From the NCBI RefSeq assembly GCF_019331805.1, contig NZ_JAHBBE010000005.1:1-64000 (forward strand): DNA of 64,000 bases, in the 5' to 3' direction. The DNA is from Bifidobacterium pongonis (GTDB taxonomy: Bacteria > Actinomycetota > Actinomycetes > Actinomycetales > Bifidobacteriaceae). A model generated the notes under the pieces. That model was given only the letters and a program-made list of their open reading frames with translations, ran no database searches and was not told the origin of the DNA. A program made the translations under genes and the position numbers. Of this stretch, positions 36,763 through 46,831 are shown in pieces (position 1 is the stretch's first letter; every line of letters starts with the position of its first letter).

Positions 36763-39483
36763 TTATCCGGCGAAAGCGATGGGAGCGTCCAATTCGGTGC
36801 CGGAGCCGTCGCGGCGCATGTCGGGCTCGGGCAGCTCCACCGGCGAACCGCCTTCGGTGGAGGCATGCACCGGGTACGCGCCCACCCAGGCGAAGATAAG
36901 CGTGTCCTGCCCCTTGAGGAAACGCTGCGAACGCACGCCGCCGGTGGCACGCCCCTTGGTCGGGTACATTTCCAGCGGGGTCACCTTGGCCGCGCCGTTC
37001 TCGGTTCCGGGCAGCGCCTCGGAATCACCGGCCACGGTGAGCACCACCGCGCCGGACGCGGACGTCAAACCGTTGTCACCCTCCTCATAGGTCCACGGAA
37101 CCATACCGGCGGGTACCGCGTTGAACGCGGCCACCGTGCAGCCCTCGGCGAGTTTGATACCCGCCATGCCTCCGGCGGTACGCCCCTGCGGGCGCACGTT
37201 GCGCGCTTCGAAGGTCAGCAGCGAGGAATCGGTGGACACGAACACCAGTCGATCCTCATCGCGGGCGACCGCAGCGAACACGATCTCATCGCCATCCTTC
37301 AGATCGATCACCGACCACGAATCCATGGTGGTCGGAGCCTCACGATTCCAGCGTTTCACCACGCCGGCACGCGTACCGATGGCCAACGACGGCAACGTGC
37401 CGCGCCCTTCCTTGCCGTTCGCATCGCCGTTCGTGTCTCCGGTCGCGTCCGCTTCGCCCTCGCCGTTCGTGCTGGGGGCGGGTTCCATGGCGATGGCGGT
37501 GATCACGCGCTCGCCGGGGATCGGGTCGGTGCTTTCCGTCTGCCCGATCAGCTCGTCCGCCTTCACGCCGCCGCTCAGGCTCAACGCGTCCGAGGTGGGG
37601 ACTGCCGGCAGATCCACCACGGAGGCGAGCACCAGTCGCCCCGCGGAGGTGATCAGCGCATAGGAGGCGCGCGTGGACGTGTTGAAGATGGAAACGATCT
37701 GATCGTCGGCGGTGCGCTTGCCGGAGACGGAACGGGTACGGAACCTGTCCATCGCATCCGGCGTGGATCGCGCGATCAGGCCAGTGGCGCTCATCATCAC
37801 CACGCACGGCTCGTTCTCGATCTTCAGCCCGCCGCTTTCCTCGCCGGCCTTCTTCGCGGCGGCCACGTCGGCGGCGGCGGATTCCACGGTGTTCACGGAT
37901 TTCGCGGCTTCCAGTGCGACCGCGGACACGCCGGACATGCCTTCGGCCACGACCGGGACGAGCTTGCCGTCGGCATCGGTGTCGAGCAGCACCGTGCGGC
38001 GCGGCGTACCGTATTCGGCCACGGCCTGGTCCATTTCGTCGATCACGACGCGGTCGAGCGCTTCGGCGGAGGCGAGGATGCGGTCAAGCTCTTCGATACG
38101 GCGCTTCAGATCATCGCGTTCCGCTTCGAGTTCGATGCGGCTCATCTTGGTCAGCCTGCGCAGACGCAGGTCGAGGATGTACTGCGCCTGGATCTCATCC
38201 AGGTCGAACACCTGCATCAGTCGGCTCTTCGCGGTGTCCGCGTCTTCGGAGGAGCGGATCACCTGGATCACCTCGTCGATGTCGATCATCGCCAACAGCA
38301 GGCCTTCGACCAGGTGCAGGCGTTCCAGCGCCTTCTTGCGGCGGAATTCGCTGCGGCGCCTGATCACCGCGCGGCGGTGTTCGATCCACACCTGCAGCAT
38401 TTCCTTGAGACCCATGGTGTGCGGCCTGCCGTCGACCAGCGCCACGTTGTTCATGGCGAAATTGTCCTGCAACGGGGTGTGCTTCAGCAGCTGCGCGAGC
38501 ACGGCGTGCGGGTCGAAGCCGGTTTTCAGCTCGATCACCAGACGGGTGCCGTTGTGGCGGTCGCTCAGGTCGATTGCGCCGGAAATGCCTTCGAGCTTAT
38601 GGTTCTTCACGCCCTCGGAGATGCGTTCGAGCACTTTCTCCGGGCCTACCATGTACGGCAGTTCGGTCACTACGATGGCCTGCTTGCGCGCGGTCACATG
38701 TTCGATATGCGTGGTGGCGCGCGTGGAAAGCGTGCCGCGGCCGGAGGCGTACGCCTCACGGATGCCGTCGCGTCCGATGATCATGCCGCCGGTCGGCCAA
38801 TCCGGGCCAGGCACGTAGCGCATCAGCTCTTCGAGTGTGGCGTCCGGGTGCGCCATCAGATGCTTCGCGGCGTTCACGACTTCGCCGAGATTATGCGTGG
38901 CGAGGTTCGTGGCCATGCCCACGGCGATGCCGGAACCGCCGTTGACCAGCAGGTTCGGGATGGCCGCGGGGAGTACGGTGGGTTCCTTGAGCTTGTTGTC
39001 GTAGTTCGGTGTGAAGTCGACGGTGTCCTCATCGATGTCGGCGTTCATGCCGAGCGCCGCGGGGGCGAGCCTTGCCTCGGTGTAACGGGATGCGGCCGGG
39101 CCGTCGTCCAGCGAGCCGAAGTTGCCGTGGCCGTCCACGAGCGGCAGTCTCATGGCGAACGGCTGCGCCAAACGGACCATGGCCTCGTAGATGGCCGAAT
39201 CGCCGTGCGGGTGGAGCTTGCCCATCACTTCGCCCACCACACGCGCCGACTTCATGTACGGGCGGTCCGGGGTCAGGTTCATCTGGCCCATCTGGTAGAC
39301 GATGCGCCGCTGCACGGGCTTCATACCGTCGCGGGCGTCGGGGAGTGCGCGGGCGTAGATCACGGAGTACGCGTATTCGAGGAACGATTTGCTCATCTCC
39401 TCGTTCAACGGCGTCTCGACGATGTTCTCTTTCACTGTGCGCGGATCGTATGCCGGCGCGGCTGCCTTACGATGTGATGCCAT
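36763..39483 (-). CDS. parC: Topoisomerase IV subunit A (ParC-type)
   Basis: 906-residue DNA-cleaving subunit of a type IIA topoisomerase. The catalytic Tyr is in ASRYTEARL (about residue 134), preceded by [20 protein letters not shown] and [19 protein letters not shown], which contain the quinolone-contact positions. The C-terminal beta-pinwheel carries a Gly/Asp/Glu/Asn-rich low-complexity insertion (about residue 675-705) and a weak wrapping-box relative, [14 protein letters not shown], rather than a full GyrA box, which favours ParC. ATG 39483 has AAGGAG upstream; a TTG seven codons earlier is less likely. Its partner parE lies at 3320-5671. Confidence 0.9.
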   Translation of the reverse strand: MASHRKAAAPAYDPRTVKENIVETPLNEEMSKSFLEYAYSVIYARALPDARDGMKPVQRRIVYQMGQMNLTPDRPYMKSARVVGEVMGKLHPHGDSAIYEAMVRLAQPFAMRLPLVDGHGNFGSLDDGPAASRYTEARLAPAALGMNADIDEDTVDFTPNYDNKLKEPTVLPAAIPNLLVNGGSGIAVGMATNLATHNLGEVVNAAKHLMAHPDATLEELMRYVPGPDWPTGGMIIGRDGIREAYASGRGTLSTRATTHIEHVTARKQAIVVTELPYMVGPEKVLERISEGVKNHKLEGISGAIDLSDRHNGTRLVIELKTGFDPHAVLAQLLKHTPLQDNFAMNNVALVDGRPHTMGLKEMLQVWIEHRRAVIRRRSEFRRKKALERLHLVEGLLLAMIDIDEVIQVIRSSEDADTAKSRLMQVFDLDEIQAQYILDLRLRRLTKMSRIELEAERDDLKRRIEELDRILASAEALDRVVIDEMDQAVAEYGTPRRTVLLDTDADGKLVPVVAEGMSGVSAVALEAAKSVNTVESAAADVAAAKKAGEESGGLKIENEPCVVMMSATGLIARSTPDAMDRFRTRSVSGKRTADDQIVSIFNTSTRASYALITSAGRLVLASVVDLPAVPTSDALSLSGGVKADELIGQTESTDPIPGERVITAIAMEPAPSTNGEGEADATGDTNGDANGKEGRGTLPSLAIGTRAGVVKRWNREAPTTMDSWSVIDLKDGDEIVFAAVARDEDRLVFVSTDSSLLTFEARNVRPQGRTAGGMAGIKLAEGCTVAAFNAVPAGMVPWTYEEGDNGLTSASGAVVLTVAGDSEALPGTENGAAKVTPLEMYPTKGRATGGVRSQRFLKGQDTLIFAWVGAYPVHASTEGGSPVELPEPDMRRDGSGTELDAPIAFAG

Positions 39484-39744
39484 GGGACTCCTTGGAATTT
39501 GCAAACTCGCTCCATTTTAGCGCCCTTCCCGCCGCCGCGGTGTACCGCCCGGATATCGTCCGATATCGCCGATAGCGCCGGAAATCAATCGACAGGACGA
39601 TGGATAACGTTGTCATGTGACATATAATCAAAAAGCGTGATGCCGCGGGGTGATGCTGCGGATTTCGTGCCGGCCGCGGGAGCATTGTTCCGTGCATGGC
39701 TGGTTATGGTGCATACGGCCATCACGAAAGGAAAGAGAAGCATA

Positions 39745-41109
39745 ATGCTCAATCAGCCTTGGCTGAAGCCAGTCCTGGAATGCTCGCTGGTCAGCGGCGC
39801 ATTGCCATGGACGTTCTGGATACTCACCATAGCGGGGATGGCTGCGGTTCTCGCGTTCCTCATTATGGAAAGAAAACGCAAGCATATCGTTGTCACGCTG
39901 ATCGCCACGGTGGCCAGCGGCGCGATCGGATACCTGCTGACCTGGCTGTGCTCCGACGTGTTCGTGGTGTTCGGCGTCGAAATGGGAGCCAAGGTGATTC
40001 GCGCCGTGGCGATCGGTTTCGCGGCGATGGCGCTGCTGATCTGCGGCATCGTGTTCCTGCGCCACTGGAAGCGTGCGATCGCCTCCGTGGCCGTTGTGGT
40101 GGCACTGCTCGCCACCTGTATTCACGTGGACGCGATCTACGAGGAGTTCCCCACCATCGGCAGCCTGTTCGGCTACACGGGGTATTCGAGACTGTCATCG
40201 ACCAAACTGCATAAGAGCACGATGAGCGTCAAGGAGTGGAAGAAGCTCGCCGCCGAAGGCAAGACGCCCAAGACGCCGAAGGAGGGGCGCATCTACGACG
40301 TGTCCATTCCCGCCACGAAATCCGGTTTCAAGGTCCGCGACGCCATGGTCTACCTGCCGCCGGCGGCATTGAGCGCCAAACCGCCGGAGCTGCCGGTCAT
40401 GGAACTCATGGCAGGCCAGCCGGGCAGCCCGGGGCGTCTCTTCCAGGCCAGCCATATCAAGACCATGCTCGACGAATACGCCTCCAAGCACAACGGATTG
40501 GCGCCGATCGTCATCTCCCCGGATCAGAACGGGTCGAACTCCAACAACAGTCTGTGCGCCGACACGTCGCAAGGCAAGGCGGAAACCTACCTGACCAAGG
40601 ACGTGGTCGACTGGGCGAAGAAGAACCTGCCCATATCCGACCAGCAGTGGGCCATCGGCGGCTTCTCACAAGGCGGAACCTGCGCCACGCAGCTGGGGCC
40701 GAGGCATCCGAAGCAGTACTCGCTGATCATGGCGGTCGGCGGCGAACTGCAACCGACCAGCGGCAGCGTCGAGCACATGGTCTCCGCATATTTCAACGGT
40801 AACAAGGCCGCCTATGAGGCGCAGATCCCGGCCAACGCCATCAAGGAGCACGCGCCCAGCGATCAGGTCATGATCCTCGGAGCCGGCGCCCTCGACCACC
40901 AATCGCTCTCCAATCTGGAAACCAACGCACAAGCCGGTATCCAGGCGGGCATGGAGGTCTTCAAGATCAAGGTGCCCGACACCGCCCATGACTGGCACGC
41001 AGTGCAGGCGGTGCTCAAACCGACCATCGACCGGTTCGCCGACATGAGCGGACTGGGCAAAATGACGAAAACCATCAACGAATATGAATCATTGGAGGTG
41101 CTGCCGTGA
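39745..41109 (+). CDS. Membrane-anchored alpha/beta-hydrolase (esterase family)
   Basis: 454-residue protein with about four N-terminal membrane helices (residues 14-135) and a C-terminal alpha/beta-hydrolase domain. The nucleophile elbow is GGFSQGG (Ser about 307), the likely acid is Asp in GALDHQS and the His lies in DTAHDWHAVQ. The domain resembles esterase D-type enzymes. ATG 39745 was chosen (AAAGGAAAGAG upstream). It overlaps the next gene, an aminoacyl-phosphatidylglycerol-synthase-like protein, by 4 nt. From that context I infer it removes the amino acid from a modified lipid or a related ester in the membrane; no biochemical evidence is available here. Confidence 0.82.
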   Translation: MLNQPWLKPVLECSLVSGALPWTFWILTIAGMAAVLAFLIMERKRKHIVVTLIATVASGAIGYLLTWLCSDVFVVFGVEMGAKVIRAVAIGFAAMALLICGIVFLRHWKRAIASVAVVVALLATCIHVDAIYEEFPTIGSLFGYTGYSRLSSTKLHKSTMSVKEWKKLAAEGKTPKTPKEGRIYDVSIPATKSGFKVRDAMVYLPPAALSAKPPELPVMELMAGQPGSPGRLFQASHIKTMLDEYASKHNGLAPIVISPDQNGSNSNNSLCADTSQGKAETYLTKDVVDWAKKNLPISDQQWAIGGFSQGGTCATQLGPRHPKQYSLIMAVGGELQPTSGSVEHMVSAYFNGNKAAYEAQIPANAIKEHAPSDQVMILGAGALDHQSLSNLETNAQAGIQAGMEVFKIKVPDTAHDWHAVQAVLKPTIDRFADMSGLGKMTKTINEYESLEVLP

Positions 41110-43736
41110 GCGGTGAAACCAAGGAAGAAACCAAGGAAGTGAAGAAACCAAGGCCGGTGACGCCTTGGACCATGCTGTGGAACGATGCCAAGCAATGGAA
41201 CAAGAACCATAATTTCGCCACCATCACCACGGCGGTGTTCGTGGCGATCAACATCGTTCTGTGGATCATTCTGGCATGCTTCGGCCATACGCTGCCGTTG
41301 CGTTACCTCAACACCACCATCGTCGAATTCAACGTCGGCAAGCTGCTGGTCTCGCTGGTTCTGGCCCGAGGCGTGCTGCAGATGATCGGCGGCGCGATCC
41401 TCATCGTCTTCGTGCTGGCCGTCGCCGAATCGCGTATGGGCGTCGTGCGTACCGTCGTGGTGGCGCTGGTGAGTGCCCTCGGCGGCCTGATCGTGGGCAT
41501 CGGCCTGTGCTACGGCATCGGCGTGGCCTATCAGGATGTCGGTTACATCACCCGCCAGCAGTTCGCGCTCAGCCCGGTGGTGCTGGTCATCGGCGCGCTC
41601 ATGGCCGCCAGCGCCTACAGCGACACCCTGATGCGTCGCCGCATCAGAATCATCGGCTATATCGCCATCCTCGTGGTGCTGCTGTACGGCGGCAATCCCG
41701 GCGACTACTGCGTGCTCGCCGCCGCGCTGATCGGCCAGATCATCGGCCGCGCATGCGCCGGCGCCCCCAAGCGCAAGTCCTTCCCGTCCAAGAACGAAAC
41801 CGAAGCCTCCAATGGCATGCGCCCGTGGCAGTTCGGCTCCGCGCTGGAAAGCCGCCGTATCTTCGGTGCCATCTCGGCCGTCATGGCCCTGGGCCCGCTG
41901 GCTGCAATCACCTCGCCCAACCACGCCGGCCCGCTGAGCACGCTCGGCCTGCTGATGAGCCCCGACTACGTCGATAACGTCACGCTCGCCGACTGCCTGG
42001 CCAACAACACCAAGCAGGGTTGCTTCCTTCAATTCGATCTGCTGCGCGTCTCCATGCCCGGCGGCGTGCTGCGCTCCCTGCTGCCCACCGCGGTGATGCT
42101 GGTGCTCGCCTGGGGCGTGTACCGTGGACGTCGTTTCGCGGCGATCGGCACCGTGGCCGTCGACATCCTGCAGGTGTTCGTCGCGGTGGTCTACTACCTG
42201 TTCATCCCGATGACGTTCTCCGACGGCGGTTTCTCCACGCTGGCCCGTCACGGCGCGATGTTCGCCTGCATCGCCACCGCGCTGCCGTCGCTGCTGCTCG
42301 CCGTCGCGCTGATCATGTCGATGAGCCACTTCAACATTCTGATCGGTTGGCAGCGCTTGGTGCGGGGCCTGTGCACCATGGTCATCGCGTTCCTCGCCTG
42401 CGCCTGCCTGTTCCTCATCTACGGCATGGCCAGCCCGGACTCCTTCAAGCCCGCAGTCACCATGGAAAGTCTGCTCACCGAACTGCCCGGCCGTTTCCTG
42501 CCCATCGGCTTCCTGCATTTCTCCGGCCTGAACTTCGAACCCAAGACCCTGCTCGCGTCCGTGGTGTTCCAGGGCGTCGGCCTGGTGTTCTGGCTGGTCG
42601 TGCTCATCGTGATGCTGCGTTGGATGAAGGACGCCACCCAGGAGAACGAAGCCGTCCGTGAACGCACCGGCCGTCTGGTCGAGCTCGGCGGCGAATCCAT
42701 GAGCTTCATGGCCACATGGGAAGGCAACCAGTACTGGCTGTCGCCGTCCAAGCGTTCCGCCGTGGCATACCGTACCGTCAACGGCATCGCGCTGACCTGC
42801 ACCGGCCCGTTCGGCGACCCCGCCGAATGGGAGAACGATCTGAGGGAATTCTCCTCCTACTGCGCCAAGCAGTCGCTGATCCCCGTGTTCTACAGCGTGC
42901 ATCGCGGCCAGCGTGACTTCCTGCTCAAGTCCGGCTGGCATTCCATCGAGGTCGGTGGCGAAATGGTCGTCGATCCGCGCAGCTGGAAGACCACCGGCAA
43001 GAAGTGGCAGGATATCCGCACGGCCATCAACAAGGCCAAGCGTGAGGGCATTACCGACGTGTATTCCAGCTTCGCCGACGCGCCGTTCGACGTGCGCGAG
43101 CAGATCGAGGACATCTCCGACGAATGGACGTCCGGCAAGGCGCTGCCCGAAATGAAGTTCACCCTCGGCGGTGTGGAGGAGCTGCGCGATCCGCGCGTCA
43201 AGCTGCTGTACGCCATCGACGAGAACGGCCGCGTGCTCGGCGTCACCAGCTGGATGCCGACCTGGCGCGATGGCCGCTTGGTCGGTTGGACGCTGGACTT
43301 CATGCGTCACCGCACCGACAGCCCGAACGGCATCATGGAGTTCCTCATCGCCCGCATGGCCCAGCGTCTGCACGACGAGGGCGAGGCCGATCCGCAGAAC
43401 GCCGTCGAATTCATGAGCCTGTCCGCCGCGCCGCTCGCCGGTATGAACCCGGAGCGCGACAACACCGACGAGAACGGCAACACCAGCGAGGGCATGGTCA
43501 TCCTGCAGCATGGCCTCCAGCTGGTCGCCAACCTCATGGAACCGGCGTACGGCTTCCGTTCGCTGTTCAACTTCAAGCGCAAGTTCCAGCCTGCCGAAGA
43601 GCCCGTATACGTGTGCTACCGCGATTCCGCGAAGCTCGCGCAGATCGGTCTGGCGGTGGTGCGCGCCTACGTGCCGACCGTCACCGTGAAGCAGGCCGTG
43701 GGCATGATGAAGACCCTCGGCAGCGGCCACAAGTGA
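41106..43736 (+). CDS. MprF-like aminoacyl-phosphatidylglycerol synthase, DUF2156 domain
   Basis: 876-residue protein. Residues 30-510 hold roughly 13 membrane helices. The cytosolic C-terminal 350 residues are a DUF2156 (lysyl/alanyl-PG synthase) domain: ESMSFMATWEGNQYWLSPS, then AYRTVNGIALTCTGPFGD, LIPVFYSVHR, and the acetyltransferase-like GNAT-fold ending. Known relatives transfer an amino acid from aminoacyl-tRNA to phosphatidylglycerol or diacylglycerol. The amino acid used cannot be told. Start is GTG 41106, overlapping the esterase stop. In E. coli-type nomenclature no symbol applies; mprF is a functional analogy. A hairpin follows. Confidence 0.85.
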   Translation: MSGETKEETKEVKKPRPVTPWTMLWNDAKQWNKNHNFATITTAVFVAINIVLWIILACFGHTLPLRYLNTTIVEFNVGKLLVSLVLARGVLQMIGGAILIVFVLAVAESRMGVVRTVVVALVSALGGLIVGIGLCYGIGVAYQDVGYITRQQFALSPVVLVIGALMAASAYSDTLMRRRIRIIGYIAILVVLLYGGNPGDYCVLAAALIGQIIGRACAGAPKRKSFPSKNETEASNGMRPWQFGSALESRRIFGAISAVMALGPLAAITSPNHAGPLSTLGLLMSPDYVDNVTLADCLANNTKQGCFLQFDLLRVSMPGGVLRSLLPTAVMLVLAWGVYRGRRFAAIGTVAVDILQVFVAVVYYLFIPMTFSDGGFSTLARHGAMFACIATALPSLLLAVALIMSMSHFNILIGWQRLVRGLCTMVIAFLACACLFLIYGMASPDSFKPAVTMESLLTELPGRFLPIGFLHFSGLNFEPKTLLASVVFQGVGLVFWLVVLIVMLRWMKDATQENEAVRERTGRLVELGGESMSFMATWEGNQYWLSPSKRSAVAYRTVNGIALTCTGPFGDPAEWENDLREFSSYCAKQSLIPVFYSVHRGQRDFLLKSGWHSIEVGGEMVVDPRSWKTTGKKWQDIRTAINKAKREGITDVYSSFADAPFDVREQIEDISDEWTSGKALPEMKFTLGGVEELRDPRVKLLYAIDENGRVLGVTSWMPTWRDGRLVGWTLDFMRHRTDSPNGIMEFLIARMAQRLHDEGEADPQNAVEFMSLSAAPLAGMNPERDNTDENGNTSEGMVILQHGLQLVANLMEPAYGFRSLFNFKRKFQPAEEPVYVCYRDSAKLAQIGLAVVRAYVPTVTVKQAVGMMKTLGSGHK

Positions 43737-43742
43737 TGCCAT

Positions 43743-43786
43743 AAGGCTCCGGAACCGGGCGTGGAGACGCTTCGGCCCGGAGCCTT
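43743..43786 (+). terminator. Hairpin after the MprF-like gene
   Basis: AAGGCTCCGG (43743-43752) pairs with CCGGAGCCTT (43777-43786); the loop contains a smaller CCGGGC/GCCCGG pair. Only a weak T-run follows. Confidence 0.6.
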
Positions 43787-43867
43787 CAGCATGAATCGAT
43801 TGTTCACCCCTCAACCGGTCCGGCGACGGATTTCCGGTTGGGGGGTGAGGTTTAGGATGAGGACATC

Positions 43868-45118
43868 ATGGAAATGCCGGAAAGAAAAGAACTGCTGGGG
43901 CTGGTGCCCACAGCGACGTATGGTGATCACCTGCCGCAGGAGGGGGAGCGCGGGGGAGCGTTGCACCTGTCTTCCATCCTGCCCGCCCTGTCCAGCGCCA
44001 TCGGGCATCCCGTGCCCACGGCGGTGCACGGCGATCCGAAAAGCCTGCAGCATGCGTTGGGATTGCCTGACGTGCGTTCCGCCATCGTGGTGTTGGTGGA
44101 CGGCCTCGGCTTCTGGAATCTCACCGATCGCATCGGGCATGCGCCGTATCTGCGTGCGTTGATGAAGGATGAGGCGAACCGTCGCCCGATCTCCACCTGC
44201 GCGCCCAGCACCACCACGGCGGCCATGGGCACCTTCGGCACGGGCACCTGCCCGGGGTTGACGGGCATGGCAGGGTACACGCAGCTCGCGCCGACGCGGG
44301 ATAGGCTCATCCAGCTCATCCAGTTCAAGGATCCGCTCGCGCCGAAGACGAACGGCCCGGTCGTGCCCATCATCGACCCGCACGACTTGCAGCGGCAGAC
44401 CACCATCTTCGAGGCGTTGAATGCGCAAGACGTGCGCGTCACAAGTTCCGGTCTGGCGAAGTTCAAGGGGTCGCCGTTGAGCGAGGCCGCGTTGCGCGGC
44501 GGCGAATACATCGCCAACGTCACGCCGCGCGAACGGGTCAGGGCGGCCGCCGCGGCGGCACGTGAGCCGGGATTGTCGTACCTGTACATCCGTGACGCGG
44601 ACAAGGTTGGTCACAGCAGCGGCTGGGATAGCGACAAGTGGATCGCCGCGTTCGAACATATCGACGCGCAGCTGGCGTTGCTGTCCAGGGAGGCTCCGAA
44701 GGGCACGCTTATCGTGATCACCGCCGACCATGGCATGGTGAACGCCGATCCGGCCAAGCGCATCGACATCGCATGCGAGCCGGTATTGCAACAGGGTGTC
44801 CGTTTCGTGGGCGGCGAGCCGCGTGCGGTGATGCTGTATGCGGACGACGATCCGGAAGCCGTGGCGGACAGGTGGCGCGATTTCCTAGGGGACAGGGCGC
44901 TGGTCCGCACCAAGGCCCAGGCGATGGCCGACGGGTTGTTCGGCACGGTGAGCGAGCGTGTGGAGCCGATGATCGGCGATGTGATCGTGCAGGCGAGCGA
45001 CGAGGTCACGATCGTCGATTCGCGCACCCAGGCGGACAAGGCCACGCGCCTGCCCAGCGTGCACGGATCGCAGACCATGATGGAGATGGACATCCCCTGC
45101 ATCGTGGACGTGGCCTGA
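43868..45118 (+). CDS. Alkaline-phosphatase-superfamily phosphodiesterase/pyrophosphatase
   Basis: 416-residue enzyme of the type I phosphodiesterase/nucleotide pyrophosphatase family. Metal and nucleophile positions are visible in order: IVVLVDGLGFWN (Asp, about 76), CAPSTTTAAMGTFGTG (the catalytic Thr within the Thr run, about 118), DADKVGHSSGW (Asp and His, about 244), ITADHGM (Asp-His, about 283) and SVHGS (His, about 398). No signal peptide, so a cytoplasmic phosphodiesterase is likely. ATG 43868 follows GAGGA. It is separated from sepH by a long perfect hairpin. The substrate is unknown. Confidence 0.86.
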   Translation: MEMPERKELLGLVPTATYGDHLPQEGERGGALHLSSILPALSSAIGHPVPTAVHGDPKSLQHALGLPDVRSAIVVLVDGLGFWNLTDRIGHAPYLRALMKDEANRRPISTCAPSTTTAAMGTFGTGTCPGLTGMAGYTQLAPTRDRLIQLIQFKDPLAPKTNGPVVPIIDPHDLQRQTTIFEALNAQDVRVTSSGLAKFKGSPLSEAALRGGEYIANVTPRERVRAAAAAAREPGLSYLYIRDADKVGHSSGWDSDKWIAAFEHIDAQLALLSREAPKGTLIVITADHGMVNADPAKRIDIACEPVLQQGVRFVGGEPRAVMLYADDDPEAVADRWRDFLGDRALVRTKAQAMADGLFGTVSERVEPMIGDVIVQASDEVTIVDSRTQADKATRLPSVHGSQTMMEMDIPCIVDVA

Positions 45119-45153
45119 TCGCGCCGATATGGCGGTGCTGACGGCTCACAAGT

Positions 45154-45197
45154 ATGCGAACGCCCTCCGGTGAGGATTCACCGGAGGGCGTTCGCAT
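45154..45197. terminator. Long perfect hairpin between convergent genes
   Basis: A 20-bp perfect stem (45154-45173 and 45178-45197) around GGAT. It lies between the phosphodiesterase gene (plus) and sepH (minus). No strong T-tract on either side. Confidence 0.75.
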
Positions 45198-45229
45198 GGG
45201 GGCATTGGAAGGCGTTTCCCGCCTGTCGA

Positions 45230-46393
45230 TCACTCGCCGAAGAGGATCTCATCCCAGCTGGGCACCGCGGAACGGCCCGAACGGCGTTTCGCACGCACCG
45301 TCTTGGCCACGCGCGGCGTTTCGTCCGTGTCCATCGTGTCCTGCGCGGCGATCGCCTGCTCGGACGTGATGCTGCGCGTCTCCGGCACGTTCCGGTCGCC
45401 TTCGGGCTGCTCGGAGGCGTCGCCGGTCTGTTCTCCGTTCACGTTCTCGCCCTGCGTATTCTGGGCGTCTTGATCGTCTTGACCGTTCTGATCGGCCTGG
45501 GCGTTCTGATCAGCTTGGGAGTTATCGCCATTACCGTCCTGCTCGGCGTTGCTTTCGGGGGAGTCGCCCTGTTCGACGGCGTTTTCGGCATTGCCGCCGT
45601 TCGATTCGCTGCTCTCGTTCGCCATGGCTTCGGCGGTCTGCGCGGTATGCGCCACGGTATCCACCGCGAGACGCTGCGTGCCGTTCGCACGTTCGGTGAT
45701 CAGCGGCATCGCCGGCGAGGAGGAATCCGCATCCCCCGCGTGCACGGACGCCATGTCCTCCAACGGAACCGTCTCGTCGAAGATGATATTGGGGGAGCGG
45801 TCGACGATGCGATGCTCCTCCATGATCCGCTTCGCGATGTCGTTGAGGCTCACCACGGAATTGTCATGCATGTTCCACGTCCACTCGGCGCGCATCTGCT
45901 CGCCGGAAATCATGAAATCGGCGAAGATATGCCACGGCTCATGCCCGCGGCGCGTCGCGCTCCACGTAAGCGTGTCGCGTTCGATATGCGACTCGCTGAT
46001 GGCGAGCGTGATCAGATCCTCCACCGTGTGCGCACGGCTCTCCTTCGGGGCCGGAACGCGCTTGAACTGTTCGATGGCATACTGTTTCTCCGTCTGCACC
46101 GAGGAGGAGAACCTTCGGACCAGAGCCTCGTTGAGATTGTACTGTTCGGCCACCTCCGAAGGGGTGAAACCGGCGCGAATCAGCTGCTGGATCTTCGAGA
46201 TCGGCAGCGTGTCGTGGGTCTGGGGCTGCTGTTGCCCCGACGCTTCCAAGCGAATCTGCTTGGCTTCGAGGATGGCTCGTTCCAGTTTTTCGTCCACCGT
46301 GACGAGGAACTTCTCGCCGCCCGCGACGAATACCAGGTCACCTGCGTCGGAGACATGGTCCAGACGGGCGCCCCGAGGCGAATTATCAGCCAT
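45230..46393 (-). CDS. sepH: Septation protein SepH (DUF3071)
   Basis: 387-residue actinobacterial cell-division factor that in known relatives binds and promotes FtsZ assembly. The N-terminal DUF3071 domain has a helix-turn-helix-like stretch (IQQLIRAGFTPSEVAEQYN, about residues 65-85). Then an approximately 130-residue disordered linker is dominated by Asn, Gln, Asp and Glu (DNSQADQNAQADQNGQDD), and the C-terminus ends RSAVPSWDEILFGE, the conserved SepH tail that contacts FtsZ. ATG 46393 was chosen; GTG 46399 lies two codons earlier. It is divergent from the DUF4193 gene, as in other actinobacteria. Confidence 0.9.
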   Translation of the reverse strand: MADNSPRGARLDHVSDAGDLVFVAGGEKFLVTVDEKLERAILEAKQIRLEASGQQQPQTHDTLPISKIQQLIRAGFTPSEVAEQYNLNEALVRRFSSSVQTEKQYAIEQFKRVPAPKESRAHTVEDLITLAISESHIERDTLTWSATRRGHEPWHIFADFMISGEQMRAEWTWNMHDNSVVSLNDIAKRIMEEHRIVDRSPNIIFDETVPLEDMASVHAGDADSSSPAMPLITERANGTQRLAVDTVAHTAQTAEAMANESSESNGGNAENAVEQGDSPESNAEQDGNGDNSQADQNAQADQNGQDDQDAQNTQGENVNGEQTGDASEQPEGDRNVPETRSITSEQAIAAQDTMDTDETPRVAKTVRAKRRSGRSAVPSWDEILFGE

Positions 46394-46454
46394 GCGCACA
46401 CCACTTTCCGCTAAAACTTATGCACTTCTTTTAAGTATGCCCCACGTGTCGAAC

Positions 46455-46482
46455 TTTACGAGTATTTCTTTTCGTGTATCCT
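46455..46482 (+). promoter_or_regulatory. Putative promoter of the DUF4193-dut transcript
   Basis: TTTACG (46455-46460) and TATCCT (46477-46482) are separated by 16 nt in the A+T-richer divergent gap; transcription would start about 50 nt before the DUF4193 ATG. Confidence 0.4.
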
Positions 46483-46540
46483 CTACGGGAGTAGACCCGA
46501 CACCGAGTGCGTGTCGCTTGGACCGAAGAAAGGAAATGTG

Positions 46541-46831
46541 ATGGCTCAGGATTACGATTTCCCCCGCAACAAGGACGAGGACGAGGAGTCGCTGCAGGCG
46601 TTGGGCAAGAGCTCGCAGAACTCCGCGAGCGATCTTGACGACGACGAGAACGCCATTGCCGAGGATTACGAGCTGCCCGGTGCCGATCTGAGCAACGAGG
46701 ATTCCTCCGTGACGGTGATCCCGATGCAGGGCGACGAGTTCATCTGCTCCGAATGCTTCCTGGTGAAGCATCGCAGCCAGCTCGACCACACCACCGAGGA
46801 TGGTCCCGTCTGCAAGGAATGCGCCGCCTGA
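46541..46831 (+). CDS. DUF4193 domain-containing zinc-ribbon-like protein
   Basis: 96-residue acidic protein. The first 60 residues are disordered and rich in Asp and Glu; the C-terminal domain has two CxxC pairs (CSECF and CKEC, residues about 74-93), typical of a small metal-binding ribbon. It belongs to the actinobacterial DUF4193 family, usually placed between sepH and dut, as here. Function is unknown. ATG 46541 follows AAAGGA. Its stop TGA overlaps the dut ATG by one base. Confidence 0.88.
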   Translation: MAQDYDFPRNKDEDEESLQALGKSSQNSASDLDDDENAIAEDYELPGADLSNEDSSVTVIPMQGDEFICSECFLVKHRSQLDHTTEDGPVCKECAA

